From NCBI GenBank assembly GCA_014237395.1, contig JABZFP010000030.1, forward strand, positions 62,001-126,000: a DNA stretch of 64,000 nt, in the 5' to 3' direction. The translations under genes were made by a program, and so were the position numbers. This document shows positions 10,109 through 19,800 of the stretch, piece by piece. The notes beneath the pieces were generated by a model. That model searched no databases and was not told where the DNA came from. It saw only the letters and a program-made list of their open reading frames with translations. The stretch is from Desulfobacteraceae bacterium (GTDB lineage Bacteria; Desulfobacterota; Desulfobacteria; Desulfobacterales; UBA5852). The first letter of the stretch is position 1; each line of letters opens with the position of its first letter.

Positions 10109-11092
10109 ATGAACCGTAGAACCATTGCCATAACGATCGGCGCGGTTGCGCTGGTGGCATTGCCCTCGCTTGCCAGCATGGCGGATGAACCGTATCTGGT
10201 GACGCTTTTCAGCCGGATCCTGATTTACGCCCTGGCTGCCGTCAGTCTCGATCTCATGCTGGGGTTCGGCGGCATGGTGAGCCTGGGACATGCGGCTTTT
10301 TTCGGTATCGGGGCCTATGTGGTCGTCATCCTGTCCTTTCATGCCGTAGAGGGAACGGCACTGCTGACCTGGCCGTTGCAGCTCGATGGGCATCAAAGCG
10401 TGCTGGTCGTGTGGCCGATCGCCGTGCTGCTGGCCGCGGCGGCGGCGGCCGTTATCGGCGCCCTGAGCCTGCGCACCAGCGGCATGCATTTTATCATGAT
10501 TACCCTGGCCTTTGCCCAGATGCTCTATTATTTCTTCGTCTCGCTGGAAGCCTATGGCGGCGACGACGGCCTCAGTCTCTTCTCACGCAACACCGCGCCG
10601 GGTATCGACCTGGGAGACGAGCGGCAATTTTACTACCTGTGCCTGGCCGCGCTGGCCGCCTTTCTATTTTTTTCCTGGCGGCTGGTTCACTCCCGCTTCG
10701 GCATGGTGATCCGGGGCTGCATGGAGAACGAGCGGCGCATGAAGTCGCTCGGATTTGCGACCTTCCGCTACCGGCTGGTGTGTTTCGTCATTGCCGGTGC
10801 CGGGGCGGGTCTGGCTGGTGCGCTGATCGCCAACCAGACGGAATACGTCAGCCCGGGCCTGATGCACTGGACCCGCTCGGGGGAGATTCTCGTCATGGTG
10901 CTGCTGGGCGGCATGGGGACGTTGTTCGGGCCGGTCCTGGGGGCCGCGACCCTGCTGCTGGTGGAAGAACTGCTTTCGATTTACACCGAACACTGGATGG
11001 TCTATCTGGGCCCTTTTCTCATCCTGGTGGTGTTGTTTGCCAAGCGCGGGATCTATGGTGTCCTGGCAGGAGGCAACGGCAACCATGACTGA
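10109..11092 (+). CDS. Branched-chain amino-acid-type ABC transporter permease (LivM-like)
   Basis: LMLGFGGMVSLGHAAFFGIGAYVVVIL...LLGGMGTLFGPVLGAATLLLVEE. Confidence 0.92.
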   Translation: MNRRTIAITIGAVALVALPSLASMADEPYLVTLFSRILIYALAAVSLDLMLGFGGMVSLGHAAFFGIGAYVVVILSFHAVEGTALLTWPLQLDGHQSVLVVWPIAVLLAAAAAAVIGALSLRTSGMHFIMITLAFAQMLYYFFVSLEAYGGDDGLSLFSRNTAPGIDLGDERQFYYLCLAALAAFLFFSWRLVHSRFGMVIRGCMENERRMKSLGFATFRYRLVCFVIAGAGAGLAGALIANQTEYVSPGLMHWTRSGEILVMVLLGGMGTLFGPVLGAATLLLVEELLSIYTEHWMVYLGPFLILVVLFAKRGIYGVLAGGNGNHD

Positions 11093-11846
11093 TGTCCTGC
11101 TGGCAGTCCGATCCCTGGTCAAACGCTTCGGCGCGGTTAAAGCCAGCAATGGCTTCTCCATTGATGTGGCGCGCGGTGAGCTGCATGCTCTGATCGGGCC
11201 CAACGGTGCCGGAAAGACCACGGCCCTCAACCAGTTGAGCGGCGAACTGGCGCCGGACAGCGGTGAGATCGATTTTGACGGCCGACGGATCACGCGCTTG
11301 CCGATCCATCGCCGGGCGCGCCTCGGTCTGGCACGGTCCTACCAGATTACCTCGGTGTTTGATCACCTTACGGTCAAAGAGAACCTGTCACTGGCGATCG
11401 TGGCCCACAACGGCCACAGTTTTCGTTTTTGGCGCAAGGCCGGTGACGATCCGGTGATTCACCGGGCGATCGAGCCGGCCATGGTACGGGTGGGGTTGGA
11501 GGATCGCGCGGACGTGGTCGCGGCCAACCTGTCCCATGGTGAAAAACGGCAGCTTGAGGTGGGGATGGCGCTGGTCGGTCATCCCAAGATGCTGCTGCTG
11601 GATGAACCCTATGCCGGCATGGGACCGGGGGGCGCCGTGGAGTTGACCAAATTGATCCAACGCCTGAAAGCCGAGTTCACCATTCTGCTGGTGGAACACG
11701 ACATGCGGGCTGTTTTCACGTTGGCCGACCGCATCACGGTGCTGGTCTACGGGCAGGTCATCGCCAGCGGGCCACCGGATACCATCCGTACGAATCCGGC
11801 CGTTCGCCAGGCGTATCTTGGCGACGACCTCATGGAACAAGGATAA
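11085..11846 (+). CDS. ABC transporter ATP-binding protein (LivG-like)
   Basis: Walker A GPNGAGKTT, signature LSHGEKRQLEVGMAL, Walker B MLLLDEPYAGM; ATG 11085 overlaps the livM-like stop. Confidence 0.93.
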   Translation: MTDVLLAVRSLVKRFGAVKASNGFSIDVARGELHALIGPNGAGKTTALNQLSGELAPDSGEIDFDGRRITRLPIHRRARLGLARSYQITSVFDHLTVKENLSLAIVAHNGHSFRFWRKAGDDPVIHRAIEPAMVRVGLEDRADVVAANLSHGEKRQLEVGMALVGHPKMLLLDEPYAGMGPGGAVELTKLIQRLKAEFTILLVEHDMRAVFTLADRITVLVYGQVIASGPPDTIRTNPAVRQAYLGDDLMEQG

Positions 11847-11851
11847 GACAG

Positions 11852-12541
11852 GTGCTGGAAGTCGACCATATCGAGACGTTCTACGGAAAAAGCCAAGCCC
11901 TGTTCGATGTCAGTCTCACGGTGCGGGAAGGTGAAGTGATTGCCCTGCTGGGGCGCAACGGCATGGGCAAGACGACCACCATCCGGTCGATCATGGGGCT
12001 TACCCCGGCCCGTCGCGGGGAGATCCGATTCCACGGGCGGTCGATCCGAACCCTGGCGCCTTACCGGATTGCCCGCTGCGGCATCGGGCTGGTCCCCGAA
12101 GGACGCCAGATTTTTCCCACCCTGACGGTCCGGGAAAATCTTGTCGCCACGGCCGGCCACGGGGCCCGGTGGACGCTTGGCGCCATCTATGATTTGTTCC
12201 CGGATCTCCGCGACCGTGACCGCCATTTCGGCAACCAGTTGTCCGGCGGCGAGCAGCAGATGCTGGCGATCGGACGGGCGCTGATGACCCATCCCCAGCT
12301 GCTTCTGTTGGATGAAGTCACCGAGGGCCTGGCCCCCAAAGTGCGCCGCCAGATCTGGCGTTGCCTGGCGGTCCTCAAGCAGCAGGGATTGTCCATCCTG
12401 GTGGTCGACAAAAATGTCGACGCCCTGACCCGGGTTTGCGACCGATTTTATGTGGTCGAGAAAGGTCGGGACGTATGGCACGGCACCACCGCGCAATTCC
12501 AATCCGAACCGGCCGTCCGGCATGATTATCTGGGCGTCTGA
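11852..12541 (+). CDS. ABC transporter ATP-binding protein (LivF-like)
   Basis: GTG start; GRNGMGKTTTIRSIMGL, LSGGEQQMLAIGRALMTHPQLLLLDEVTEGLAP. Confidence 0.93.
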   Translation: MLEVDHIETFYGKSQALFDVSLTVREGEVIALLGRNGMGKTTTIRSIMGLTPARRGEIRFHGRSIRTLAPYRIARCGIGLVPEGRQIFPTLTVRENLVATAGHGARWTLGAIYDLFPDLRDRDRHFGNQLSGGEQQMLAIGRALMTHPQLLLLDEVTEGLAPKVRRQIWRCLAVLKQQGLSILVVDKNVDALTRVCDRFYVVEKGRDVWHGTTAQFQSEPAVRHDYLGV

Positions 12542-12657
12542 CCGTGTCAGCCGCTTGAAAGTTATATGGCGGATCGGTATCAATCGGCTTCAAGCCAAAA
12601 AACCGCCCAAACCCATACTGTTCCGTTTTTCTCCAAGCGACCGGGGTTAGCTGTCCG

Positions 12658-14277
12658 CTACAGACGCTGAACGGCAATCATGGTCACATCGTCGTAGCGG
12701 GGTGCCTTTCCGATAAAACCGAAGAGGGCCCCACGGACCCGGTCCAGCAGGTCCGCGGCCGTTGTGACCGGCTGGGTCAGCAGATCCCGCAGGCGCTGGC
12801 GAGAGAACATTTCATCTTCCGGTGAGCGGGCGTCGATCACGCCGTCCGTATACCCCATCAGCATTTCACCGGGCATCAACGTGAAATGTTTAGTCCGGTA
12901 GACAATCTCTTCGGATACGCCCAGAGCCGGACCCGTGGGGGACAGTTTGTCGCGGATTTCACCTTCACGGACAATGTAGAGGGGTTCGTGGCCGGCATTG
13001 ATGTACCAGAGGCTGCCACTGGTCGGATCCAGGACCCCGAAGAACGCCGTGGCAAACATGGCGTCCTGGCTGTGGTTGCGGGCAATGTAGTCGTTGGTGC
13101 GTTTCATGGCCCGCAGATATCCGGCGGGATCGACAGGGCGGTCAGCCGTCGGGTCAGCCGCCGGCTGTTCGGCATAAATACGGATAAGGCTGCGGAAAAG
13201 GGCCATGTAAAAGGCGGATCCCACGCCTTTGTCACAGACGTCCGCGATCACCAGGCCCATGTGGCCGCCGGGCAGCGGAAAGACATCGTAGAAATCGCCG
13301 GAAACCTGCCGGGCCGGATCGAAGAAGGCCGCAATGTTCCAGTCCGGTAGCTGCGGCAGGTGGCGCGGCAGAAAGTCGCGCTGAATCTGGCGGCCTTTTT
13401 CCAGTTCGAATTCCAGCAGGCGGACATTCTCCCTTTCCTGCAACCCCCGCACCATCTGGTTGAAGTTCCGGGACAAGGCGCTGATTTCATCGCTCCCTTC
13501 CGCGGGGACCCGCACGGACAGGTCGCCCTGGGCCACTTCCTCGGCGCTGCGGGAAAGTATTTCGATGGGGCGGGCCAGCCGCCGGGCGAAAAAATAGCCC
13601 AACAACCGCAGCAGCAGCAGGGCCAGCAGGGTCATCCAGAGCAGGTGGATCATCTTGCGGTTGATCAATCCCGCCAGGCCCTGCTTGTCGATACTGAGCC
13701 GAAGGTAATAGTGGTGACGATCCCACGGGCGCGTGATGTCGAAAAAGACCGCCAGGGTCTCGTTGGACAGTGCGAAACCCGGCCCTTCCCACACGGCCCG
13801 CTGGGTGCCCCGTTCCAAAGCCTGGGTTTGTCGATCCGGGACGGGCTCCTGGTGCAGGATCTTGTCGGGGCCGATGGCGAAACGGACCCATCCGGTCCCT
13901 CCCTCGGGCAGGCAGTAGAAGGCGATGTCCTGCACCGTGTAGAAGGTGGACGACAATGCCGACAGCGTCCGGGTCAGGTCATACAAGGCGGGCTGGGGCG
14001 AATTGCTCCGGTACCACAGGAAATCAGGCTCCCGGCTGCCGGCCGCCATGTCGAGCTGGTGCACCACAAGCCGGTGGGTGGAGTCTACAAAATGTTTTTT
14101 GGCGGTTACCATATAGACCAGGGTGCTGACATAGAAAACGATCAGTCCGAAAATGACAAAGTAGACCGTGATGCGGCGCGCCAGGGAGGGGCGCCAGAAA
14201 CAGAAGCAGGATTTAACGTGGCTTTTGACGTTCATGGCCAATTCCCCGTTCGCAATGGGCAGCGCGGATGCATTCAT
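12658..14277 (-). CDS. HAMP-domain PP2C/SpoIIE serine phosphatase (RsbU-like)
   Basis: HAMP region RPIEILSRSAEEVAQGDLSVRVP; phosphatase motifs SGDFYDVFPLPGGHMGLVIADVCDKGVGSAFYMAL and MGYTDGVIDARSPEDEMF. Confidence 0.9.
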   Translation of the reverse strand: MNASALPIANGELAMNVKSHVKSCFCFWRPSLARRITVYFVIFGLIVFYVSTLVYMVTAKKHFVDSTHRLVVHQLDMAAGSREPDFLWYRSNSPQPALYDLTRTLSALSSTFYTVQDIAFYCLPEGGTGWVRFAIGPDKILHQEPVPDRQTQALERGTQRAVWEGPGFALSNETLAVFFDITRPWDRHHYYLRLSIDKQGLAGLINRKMIHLLWMTLLALLLLRLLGYFFARRLARPIEILSRSAEEVAQGDLSVRVPAEGSDEISALSRNFNQMVRGLQERENVRLLEFELEKGRQIQRDFLPRHLPQLPDWNIAAFFDPARQVSGDFYDVFPLPGGHMGLVIADVCDKGVGSAFYMALFRSLIRIYAEQPAADPTADRPVDPAGYLRAMKRTNDYIARNHSQDAMFATAFFGVLDPTSGSLWYINAGHEPLYIVREGEIRDKLSPTGPALGVSEEIVYRTKHFTLMPGEMLMGYTDGVIDARSPEDEMFSRQRLRDLLTQPVTTAADLLDRVRGALFGFIGKAPRYDDVTMIAVQRL

Positions 14278-14900
14278 GCCTTTTTCCCTTTCGGTGGTCC
14301 CTTTTTCAGACCGTCTAAGATCAACGTCACGGCATAGACCACATCTTTTTCAACGTCGGCGTAGTCGATGCGTTGTGGCCCTCCCCCTGGTCCGGGGTCT
14401 TCGCAGAGGTCCAGCTTGATCGCATCCGTCACCGTCAGAATAATCCGGCCGAGCCTGGACGCCGGGCCGGGTTTGATCTCGCCGCGATCCATTCCCGCTT
14501 GCAGCAGTTTCCCAATGAAATCGATTTCGCGATCGAGGACGGTCTGATAGACGGCTTTGAAGACGGGGTGAATGTTTCGCAGGGTTTCCATGGACAGGTG
14601 GTGCAAATTGACGACATGCTGGTAGTAGCGGAAGCGTTCGGTCAGGTAGGTCAGGATCTGGTTTTTACAGCCCCGGGTCTTGATCGCCTTATGCTGCAGG
14701 GCCTCCAGGAATAGTTTCGCCTCCTGGACGATGACATCGCTGAAAATGGATTCCTTGTTGCGATAGTAGTAATAGAGCGATGTTTTGTTGAGGCCGATTC
14801 GGCCGGCGATGTCGTCCAGCGTGGTTTTGTCGTAACCGTAGCGCGCCAGGCACGCCGAGGCCGCGTCTATGATTTGTTGTCGTTTGTCGATGGCGGCCAT
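14274..14900 (-). CDS. TetR/AcrR family transcriptional regulator
   Basis: DKRQQIIDAASACLARYGYDKTTLDDIAGRIGLNKTSLYYYYRNKESIFSDV; overlaps the phosphatase gene. Confidence 0.92.
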   Translation of the reverse strand: MAAIDKRQQIIDAASACLARYGYDKTTLDDIAGRIGLNKTSLYYYYRNKESIFSDVIVQEAKLFLEALQHKAIKTRGCKNQILTYLTERFRYYQHVVNLHHLSMETLRNIHPVFKAVYQTVLDREIDFIGKLLQAGMDRGEIKPGPASRLGRIILTVTDAIKLDLCEDPGPGGGPQRIDYADVEKDVVYAVTLILDGLKKGPPKGKKA

Positions 14901-15131
14901 GGTTTCCTTTGCGAGAGGGTAACTTTAATTTTGAAATTTTCAAACAATAGTATAGATTGTTTGAAAATTTGTCAATATGGCCGTCTGGCATGTTCAAGGG
15001 GTGTTGTTTATCCGTCATAAGCGGGTGCGGGACCGGCACCGTGCGGGAAATCCCGCTTGACCCGTCTGCGCGTCTCCCTTATCTTGTGGGGGCATTGGGC
15101 ATCGTATACCAAACGGAGGATAAGGGGAGGC

Positions 15132-15530
15132 ATGATGGCATTGCTGAAAAGAATCGGTTCGGGCCTTTTGTTGATGGTGCTGGCATCGTTGTTGACCGGT
15201 TGTGGCGTTTTGTTCATGGGCGCGGCTGCCGGCAGCGTGGCCGGCGCGCTTTACTACCAGGGGGAGTTGAAGGCGGATGTCGAGGCCTCCCCTCCGGAGG
15301 TCATCACGGCCACGGAAAAAGCCTTTCGGGATCTTATATGGGCGAAAGAAACGGCATCGGCCTCTGAATTCGACGGCCTGGCCACGGCACGCACCGCCAC
15401 GGGTAAAGAAGTCAAGGTAACGGTGGTTTCCACGGCGCCCCAAGCTTCAACGATTGGCATTCGTATCGGCACCTTCGGCGATGAAAACCTCAGCCGTCTG
15501 CTCTATGACCGCATCGTATCCTTTCTTTGA
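15132..15530 (+). CDS. DUF3568-like lipoprotein
   Basis: Lipobox LLTGCG; short MMALLKRIGSGLLLMVLASLLTGCGVLFMGAAAGSVAGALYYQGELKADVEAS... Confidence 0.75.
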   Translation: MMALLKRIGSGLLLMVLASLLTGCGVLFMGAAAGSVAGALYYQGELKADVEASPPEVITATEKAFRDLIWAKETASASEFDGLATARTATGKEVKVTVVSTAPQASTIGIRIGTFGDENLSRLLYDRIVSFL

Positions 15531-15652
15531 CGGTTGCGTAAAAAGTCCGATATCGGCGTTACGCTTCATCCCTCGTCATTGCGGCGTACCGTAAGTACGC
15601 CTCACTCCTCGGGATTCGCAAGCCTTGATCTCGAACATTTTACGGAACCGTC
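15529..15652. repeat. Long imperfect palindrome, family A copy 4
   Basis: GACGGTTGCGTAAAAAGTCCGATATCGGCGTTACGC...GCGGCGTAC|CGTAA|GTACGCC...TTTTACGGAACCGTC. Confidence 0.8.
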
Positions 15653-15866
15653 TGAAACATGACTTTTTACGAGTCCATCTTTAAATCGAGAAGGACTGAC
15701 GCGTGCCCTGCCAAATACGATTGCAAAACAACGGCTTGTCTTCAACAGGTCGCTGAAAAACGATGGCACGCATTACCTTTTTCAACCGACGGATAGGGGG
15801 AAGTCTCCTGTTTCCGCCGAGGCATCCGAATTTAAAACCTTCATACGGTAAAAACGTCAACGTCCT

Positions 15867-16778
15867 ATGGGAAACATCATTGATGTCCAGCATCTGGTCA
15901 AACGCTATGACGGTTTGACCGCCGTGGACGGCCTGTCTTTTACGGTCGCACCGGGCGAATTTTTTGGCCTCCTAGGACCCAACGGCGCCGGCAAAACCAC
16001 CACCATTCGTATGCTCTACGGGTTTACACCGATAACCGATGGTCGTCTGCGGGTGTTTGGAATGGATATCGCCCAAGATTGGCGTGCCATCAAAGCCCGG
16101 ATTGGGGTCTGCCAGCAGGACAATACCCTGGACCCCGACCTGAGCGTCGAGCAGAACCTGCTTGTTTTTGCCGGCTACTTCGGTATTCCCGCTGCGGTGG
16201 CCCGGGTTCGGGCCGCGGAGTTGCTGTATTTTTTTGCCCTCACCCATAAAAAAAACGCCAAGGTGGTGGAATTGTCCGGCGGTATGGCCCGCCGCCTGAT
16301 CCTGGCACGGGCCCTGATCAACCAGCCGGATCTGCTGATCCTGGATGAGCCGACCACCGGGCTCGATCCCCAATCCCGCCATCAGGTGTGGGAAAAACTG
16401 GCGGCCCTCAAGGAAAAGGGACTGACCGTATTGATCACCACCCACTACATGGAAGAGGCGGCCCAGCTCTGTGACCGCCTGGTGATCGTCGATCACGGCA
16501 AAATTCTCGTCGACGGGGCGCCGGCTGACCTCATCCGGCAACATGCCGGCGGCAGCATCATCGAAATCGAAGGTCCCGACCAGGCCTTGCGGGATTATCT
16601 AAGCGGCAATGAGGTCGCCTGCGATGACCTGGGAAATAAGCTTATCGTCTACACGACCGAGGATGCGGCGCTGAACACCATCATCCGGGAGAAATTCTGC
16701 ACGGCCCGCTGCACCTTCCGCAGCAGCACCCTGGAGGATGTCTTCCTGCGGTTGACCGGAAGGGAACTGCGCGAATGA
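15867..16778 (+). CDS. ABC transporter ATP-binding protein (NodI/DrrA-like)
   Basis: GPNGAGKTTTIRMLYGF, LSGGMARRLILARALINQPDLLILDEPTTGLDPQSRHQVW. Confidence 0.93.
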   Translation: MGNIIDVQHLVKRYDGLTAVDGLSFTVAPGEFFGLLGPNGAGKTTTIRMLYGFTPITDGRLRVFGMDIAQDWRAIKARIGVCQQDNTLDPDLSVEQNLLVFAGYFGIPAAVARVRAAELLYFFALTHKKNAKVVELSGGMARRLILARALINQPDLLILDEPTTGLDPQSRHQVWEKLAALKEKGLTVLITTHYMEEAAQLCDRLVIVDHGKILVDGAPADLIRQHAGGSIIEIEGPDQALRDYLSGNEVACDDLGNKLIVYTTEDAALNTIIREKFCTARCTFRSSTLEDVFLRLTGRELRE

Positions 16779-17560
16779 TAAATTCCTCGACGATTTCCTG
16801 GCGTTTCCTGAAGGTATGGCGGCGCAATCTGGTGACCTATCAGAAAATCTGGAAGGTCAATTTTATCACGCCCCTCCTGGAACCCCTGCTCTACATCCTG
16901 GCGTTCGGCCTGGGCTTCAGCGGCTTGGTTGAAAAGGTGGACTACGCCGGCCAATCACTGACCTACACCCAATTTATCGCCCCGGCGTTGATTGCGACGG
17001 CGGTCATGTGGAATGCGTTTTTTGAAACGACCTATGCCTCATTCGTCCGCATGTACTACCAGAAAACCTTTGACGGCATGCTGGCCACCCCGCTGTCACT
17101 GGAAGAAATCATTCTGGCCGAAGTGGTCTGGAGCGCGACCAAGGCTTTCGGGGCGGCGGCGATCATGATGACCGTTTTGGGACTACTGGGGTTCATCGAT
17201 TTTCCCTCCGGGTTGCTGATCCTGCCGATCGCCTTTCTGGGGGGACTGGCCATGGGGGCCATCGGCATGTTTTTTACCGGCATTACGCCGTCCATCGACA
17301 TGTTCAACCTGCCGATCTTTCTGTTCATCACGCCCATGTTTCTTTTCAGCGGCACTTTTTTCCCGGTGTCGAATTTGCCGACCTGGGCTCAGCCCATGGC
17401 GCTGGCCTTCCCCCTCTATCACCTGGTGGAGTTGATCCGACGGTTCAGCCTGGGGGGCAGTCAGACCCATCCGGGAATCTGCATCGTCTACCTCTTGCTT
17501 TTCGCGATGGTTTTCCTGCTGCTTGCCATGCGGACCATGCACAAGCGGTTGATTAATTAG
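16775..17560 (+). CDS. ABC-2 type transporter permease (NodJ-like)
   Basis: LEPLLYILAFGLGFSGLV...GLAMGAIGMFFTGITPSIDMFNLPIFLFITPMFLFSGTFFPVSNLP. Confidence 0.9.
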   Translation: MINSSTISWRFLKVWRRNLVTYQKIWKVNFITPLLEPLLYILAFGLGFSGLVEKVDYAGQSLTYTQFIAPALIATAVMWNAFFETTYASFVRMYYQKTFDGMLATPLSLEEIILAEVVWSATKAFGAAAIMMTVLGLLGFIDFPSGLLILPIAFLGGLAMGAIGMFFTGITPSIDMFNLPIFLFITPMFLFSGTFFPVSNLPTWAQPMALAFPLYHLVELIRRFSLGGSQTHPGICIVYLLLFAMVFLLLAMRTMHKRLIN

Positions 17561-17732
17561 GGGGGGCATCTTTAAAAGAGTCGATGTTTTTCAAAGGATT
17601 AAAATTTGAGGGTTTTCAAGGATAGTGCGAGGACGTTCTAAGGATACGCAATGCGCTGATAAATGTTTTGGAAAACAAGCGCTTGAGCCCTTGGCCCCTT
17701 GAATCCTTGAATCCTGTTCCCCATAGGAGAGG

Positions 17733-18203
17733 ATGCGGCCTGTGTCCACGCGCGCCATTGCCTGGTTGCAACAAAAAAAGATTTCCTTCGACGTCATTCA
17801 CTACGACCACGAAGAGAAGGGCGCTGCCTTTGCAGCGCGTTCGACCGGGTTCCCCCTCGAGCAGACCATTAAAACCCTGGTGACGGATCTTGGCGGCAAT
17901 CGCTTCGGTCTGGCGCTTATGCCCGGCCACCAGCAACTGTCGCTTAAAAAACTGGCCAAGGCCTTCGGTATCAAAAAGGCGGCCATGGCGTCCACCGAGA
18001 CCGCCGAGCGTCTGACTGGTTACCACGTGGGGGGCATCAGCCCCTTTGGACTGCAGCAGCAACTTCCGGCCGTCATGGAGGAGACCCTTCAGCAGTGGGA
18101 GGCCGTCATGGTCAATGCCGGCCAGCGCGGCGTCATGCTGAAGATGACGCCGGGCGACATCGTCAAGGCGCTGGGGTGCCGGGTAACGCCCCTCGTTGGT
18201 TGA
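17733..18203 (+). CDS. YbaK/EbsC-family Cys-tRNA(Pro) deacylase-like protein
   Basis: STRAIAWLQQKKISFDVIHYDHEEKG...KTLVTDLGGNRFGLALMPGHQQLSLKKLAKAFGIKKAAMAS...GYHVGGISPFG. Confidence 0.88.
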   Translation: MRPVSTRAIAWLQQKKISFDVIHYDHEEKGAAFAARSTGFPLEQTIKTLVTDLGGNRFGLALMPGHQQLSLKKLAKAFGIKKAAMASTETAERLTGYHVGGISPFGLQQQLPAVMEETLQQWEAVMVNAGQRGVMLKMTPGDIVKALGCRVTPLVG

Positions 18204-18258
18204 AACCGGTGCTTCCAGTCCTTAACCTGATAGGGTGACCAACGCGAAAGGAGTTGCC

Positions 18259-18867
18259 ATGAAACGGTTAACCATAAGCCTGGTGATGGTATTTGTTCTA
18301 TCCGGCTGCATCACCATGCCCGTCAAATCGCCGCAAGACATCCTGCACGATATCTGCTGGGCCAACAACCTCTTCGAGATATACGAGCGCGAGCAGCTCA
18401 CATTCACGTTCAATGCCCAATTGCCGGACAAGGTTGTACAGCGCCAGTGGGTATGGCATATCAAGACCAACCAGGTTTTTCTGAACGGTTCGGAGCAGCC
18501 TGTTTCCCAGGCCTTCATCAACGATATCTACTGGCTGCTGTTTCCCCTGAAAGCCTATGAAAGCCGGGATCAGATTGCAGTAACGGTACATGAGAATAAG
18601 CTATCGCCACTCGCCCAAAAGGATAGCACGGAGGTTGTCATTCGCTATGTCGGCGGTAAAGGCTATACACCCGACGACACCTACAAGCTGTATGTGGACG
18701 ACAACTTGATCATCCGCGAATGGGCTTATCTGAAAGCCAGCCAGGAACCGCCGGCCCGCATAACCGCGTGGAGCGACTATCAAACCATCGGCGGCGTCAC
18801 CCTTTCGCTGATGCGGGAAGGGCGCGACGGGTTCAAGGTGTGGTTCACCGATGTCCGGGTGGAATAG
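18259..18867 (+). CDS. Hypothetical lipoprotein
   Basis: MKRLTISLVMVFVLSGCITMP signal peptide with lipobox; SD AAAGGAG. Confidence 0.75.
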   Translation: MKRLTISLVMVFVLSGCITMPVKSPQDILHDICWANNLFEIYEREQLTFTFNAQLPDKVVQRQWVWHIKTNQVFLNGSEQPVSQAFINDIYWLLFPLKAYESRDQIAVTVHENKLSPLAQKDSTEVVIRYVGGKGYTPDDTYKLYVDDNLIIREWAYLKASQEPPARITAWSDYQTIGGVTLSLMREGRDGFKVWFTDVRVE

Positions 18868-18917
18868 GATGCCCTGGCCCGGTTGGTTGGCGGGATTTTG
18901 CGGCAAGGGTGCCTGCC

Positions 18918-19229
18918 ATGGATACCCCTGACGGCAATGTGGGATTCAAGCGCGTCAAATATGGCCATTGCCCCTTGTGCGGCCGGCCTGGTGCCTTGAC
19001 CTTTCATCATCTTATTCCCCGTAAGCTTCACCGACGGGTTTATTTCAAGAAGACCTACACCCGGGAAGAACGCCAGCGCGGTATTGCGATTTGTCGCTTG
19101 TGCCATGACGGCATTCACGCCATCTACGATGAAATGACCCTGGCCAAGGCGTTCGATACTCCGGAGCGGATTATCGCTGATACCCGGCTAAAGAAGCATT
19201 TCAGGTGGGCGGCGAAGCAGAAGGGGTGA
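18918..19229 (+). CDS. HNH endonuclease-like protein
   Basis: CPLCGRPGALTFHHLIPRKLHRR...GIAICRLCHDGIHAIY. Confidence 0.8.
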   Translation: MDTPDGNVGFKRVKYGHCPLCGRPGALTFHHLIPRKLHRRVYFKKTYTREERQRGIAICRLCHDGIHAIYDEMTLAKAFDTPERIIADTRLKKHFRWAAKQKG

Positions 19230-19800
19230 CCACCATCCGGTTGATGACGATGCGGTGGGTTTTGCCGAAGGCCATGATCTCCTCGGGCTTGAAATCACCG
19301 GCCTGGTAGGTGGCCAGGAAGCGGGGCGTGTCGAGCATGTGCAGGATAAAAGACAGATGCCCCGAATACCCCTTGTCATCCAGGCGCTGCAGGTCTGCAA
19401 TTACTTTTTCGGCGATCGCCATGACCTGGCGGCTGATCAGGGGCGGGCGGTCATGGGCGCAGCGGTGGAGGCTGGTGATCCGTCGGCAGGCAAAGGGCCG
19501 GACGGGATAAATCATGCAGGCGTTGTTTTTCATGAGAAACGGGCATGGCGACGGCAAACCGGATTCGCGTTTTTGCATGTCCCGCTTGAGCGCTTTTTTA
19601 AGGCCGAGCTGACGGGGGCGGGGCATCTTGCACATGCGGCCGCGGATCCGGAGACCCTCCAGGGTGGTGCAATCGATCCGGCCGGCGTCTGTGCAGCAGA
19701 AGGCACAGCCCGTTTCGCAGGCCGTCCCGCTGCGGTAGGGGGCTGTTGCCAACGCGAAAGCCTGGTAGATCTTTTCTAAAGCGTCGATTCTGGTTTGCAT
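19201..19800 (-). CDS. YkgJ-family cysteine cluster protein
   Basis: CETGCAFCCTDAGRIDCT...SPCPFLMKNNACMIYPVRPFACRR cysteine pattern. Confidence 0.8.
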   Translation of the reverse strand: MQTRIDALEKIYQAFALATAPYRSGTACETGCAFCCTDAGRIDCTTLEGLRIRGRMCKMPRPRQLGLKKALKRDMQKRESGLPSPCPFLMKNNACMIYPVRPFACRRITSLHRCAHDRPPLISRQVMAIAEKVIADLQRLDDKGYSGHLSFILHMLDTPRFLATYQAGDFKPEEIMAFGKTHRIVINRMVVTPSASPPT

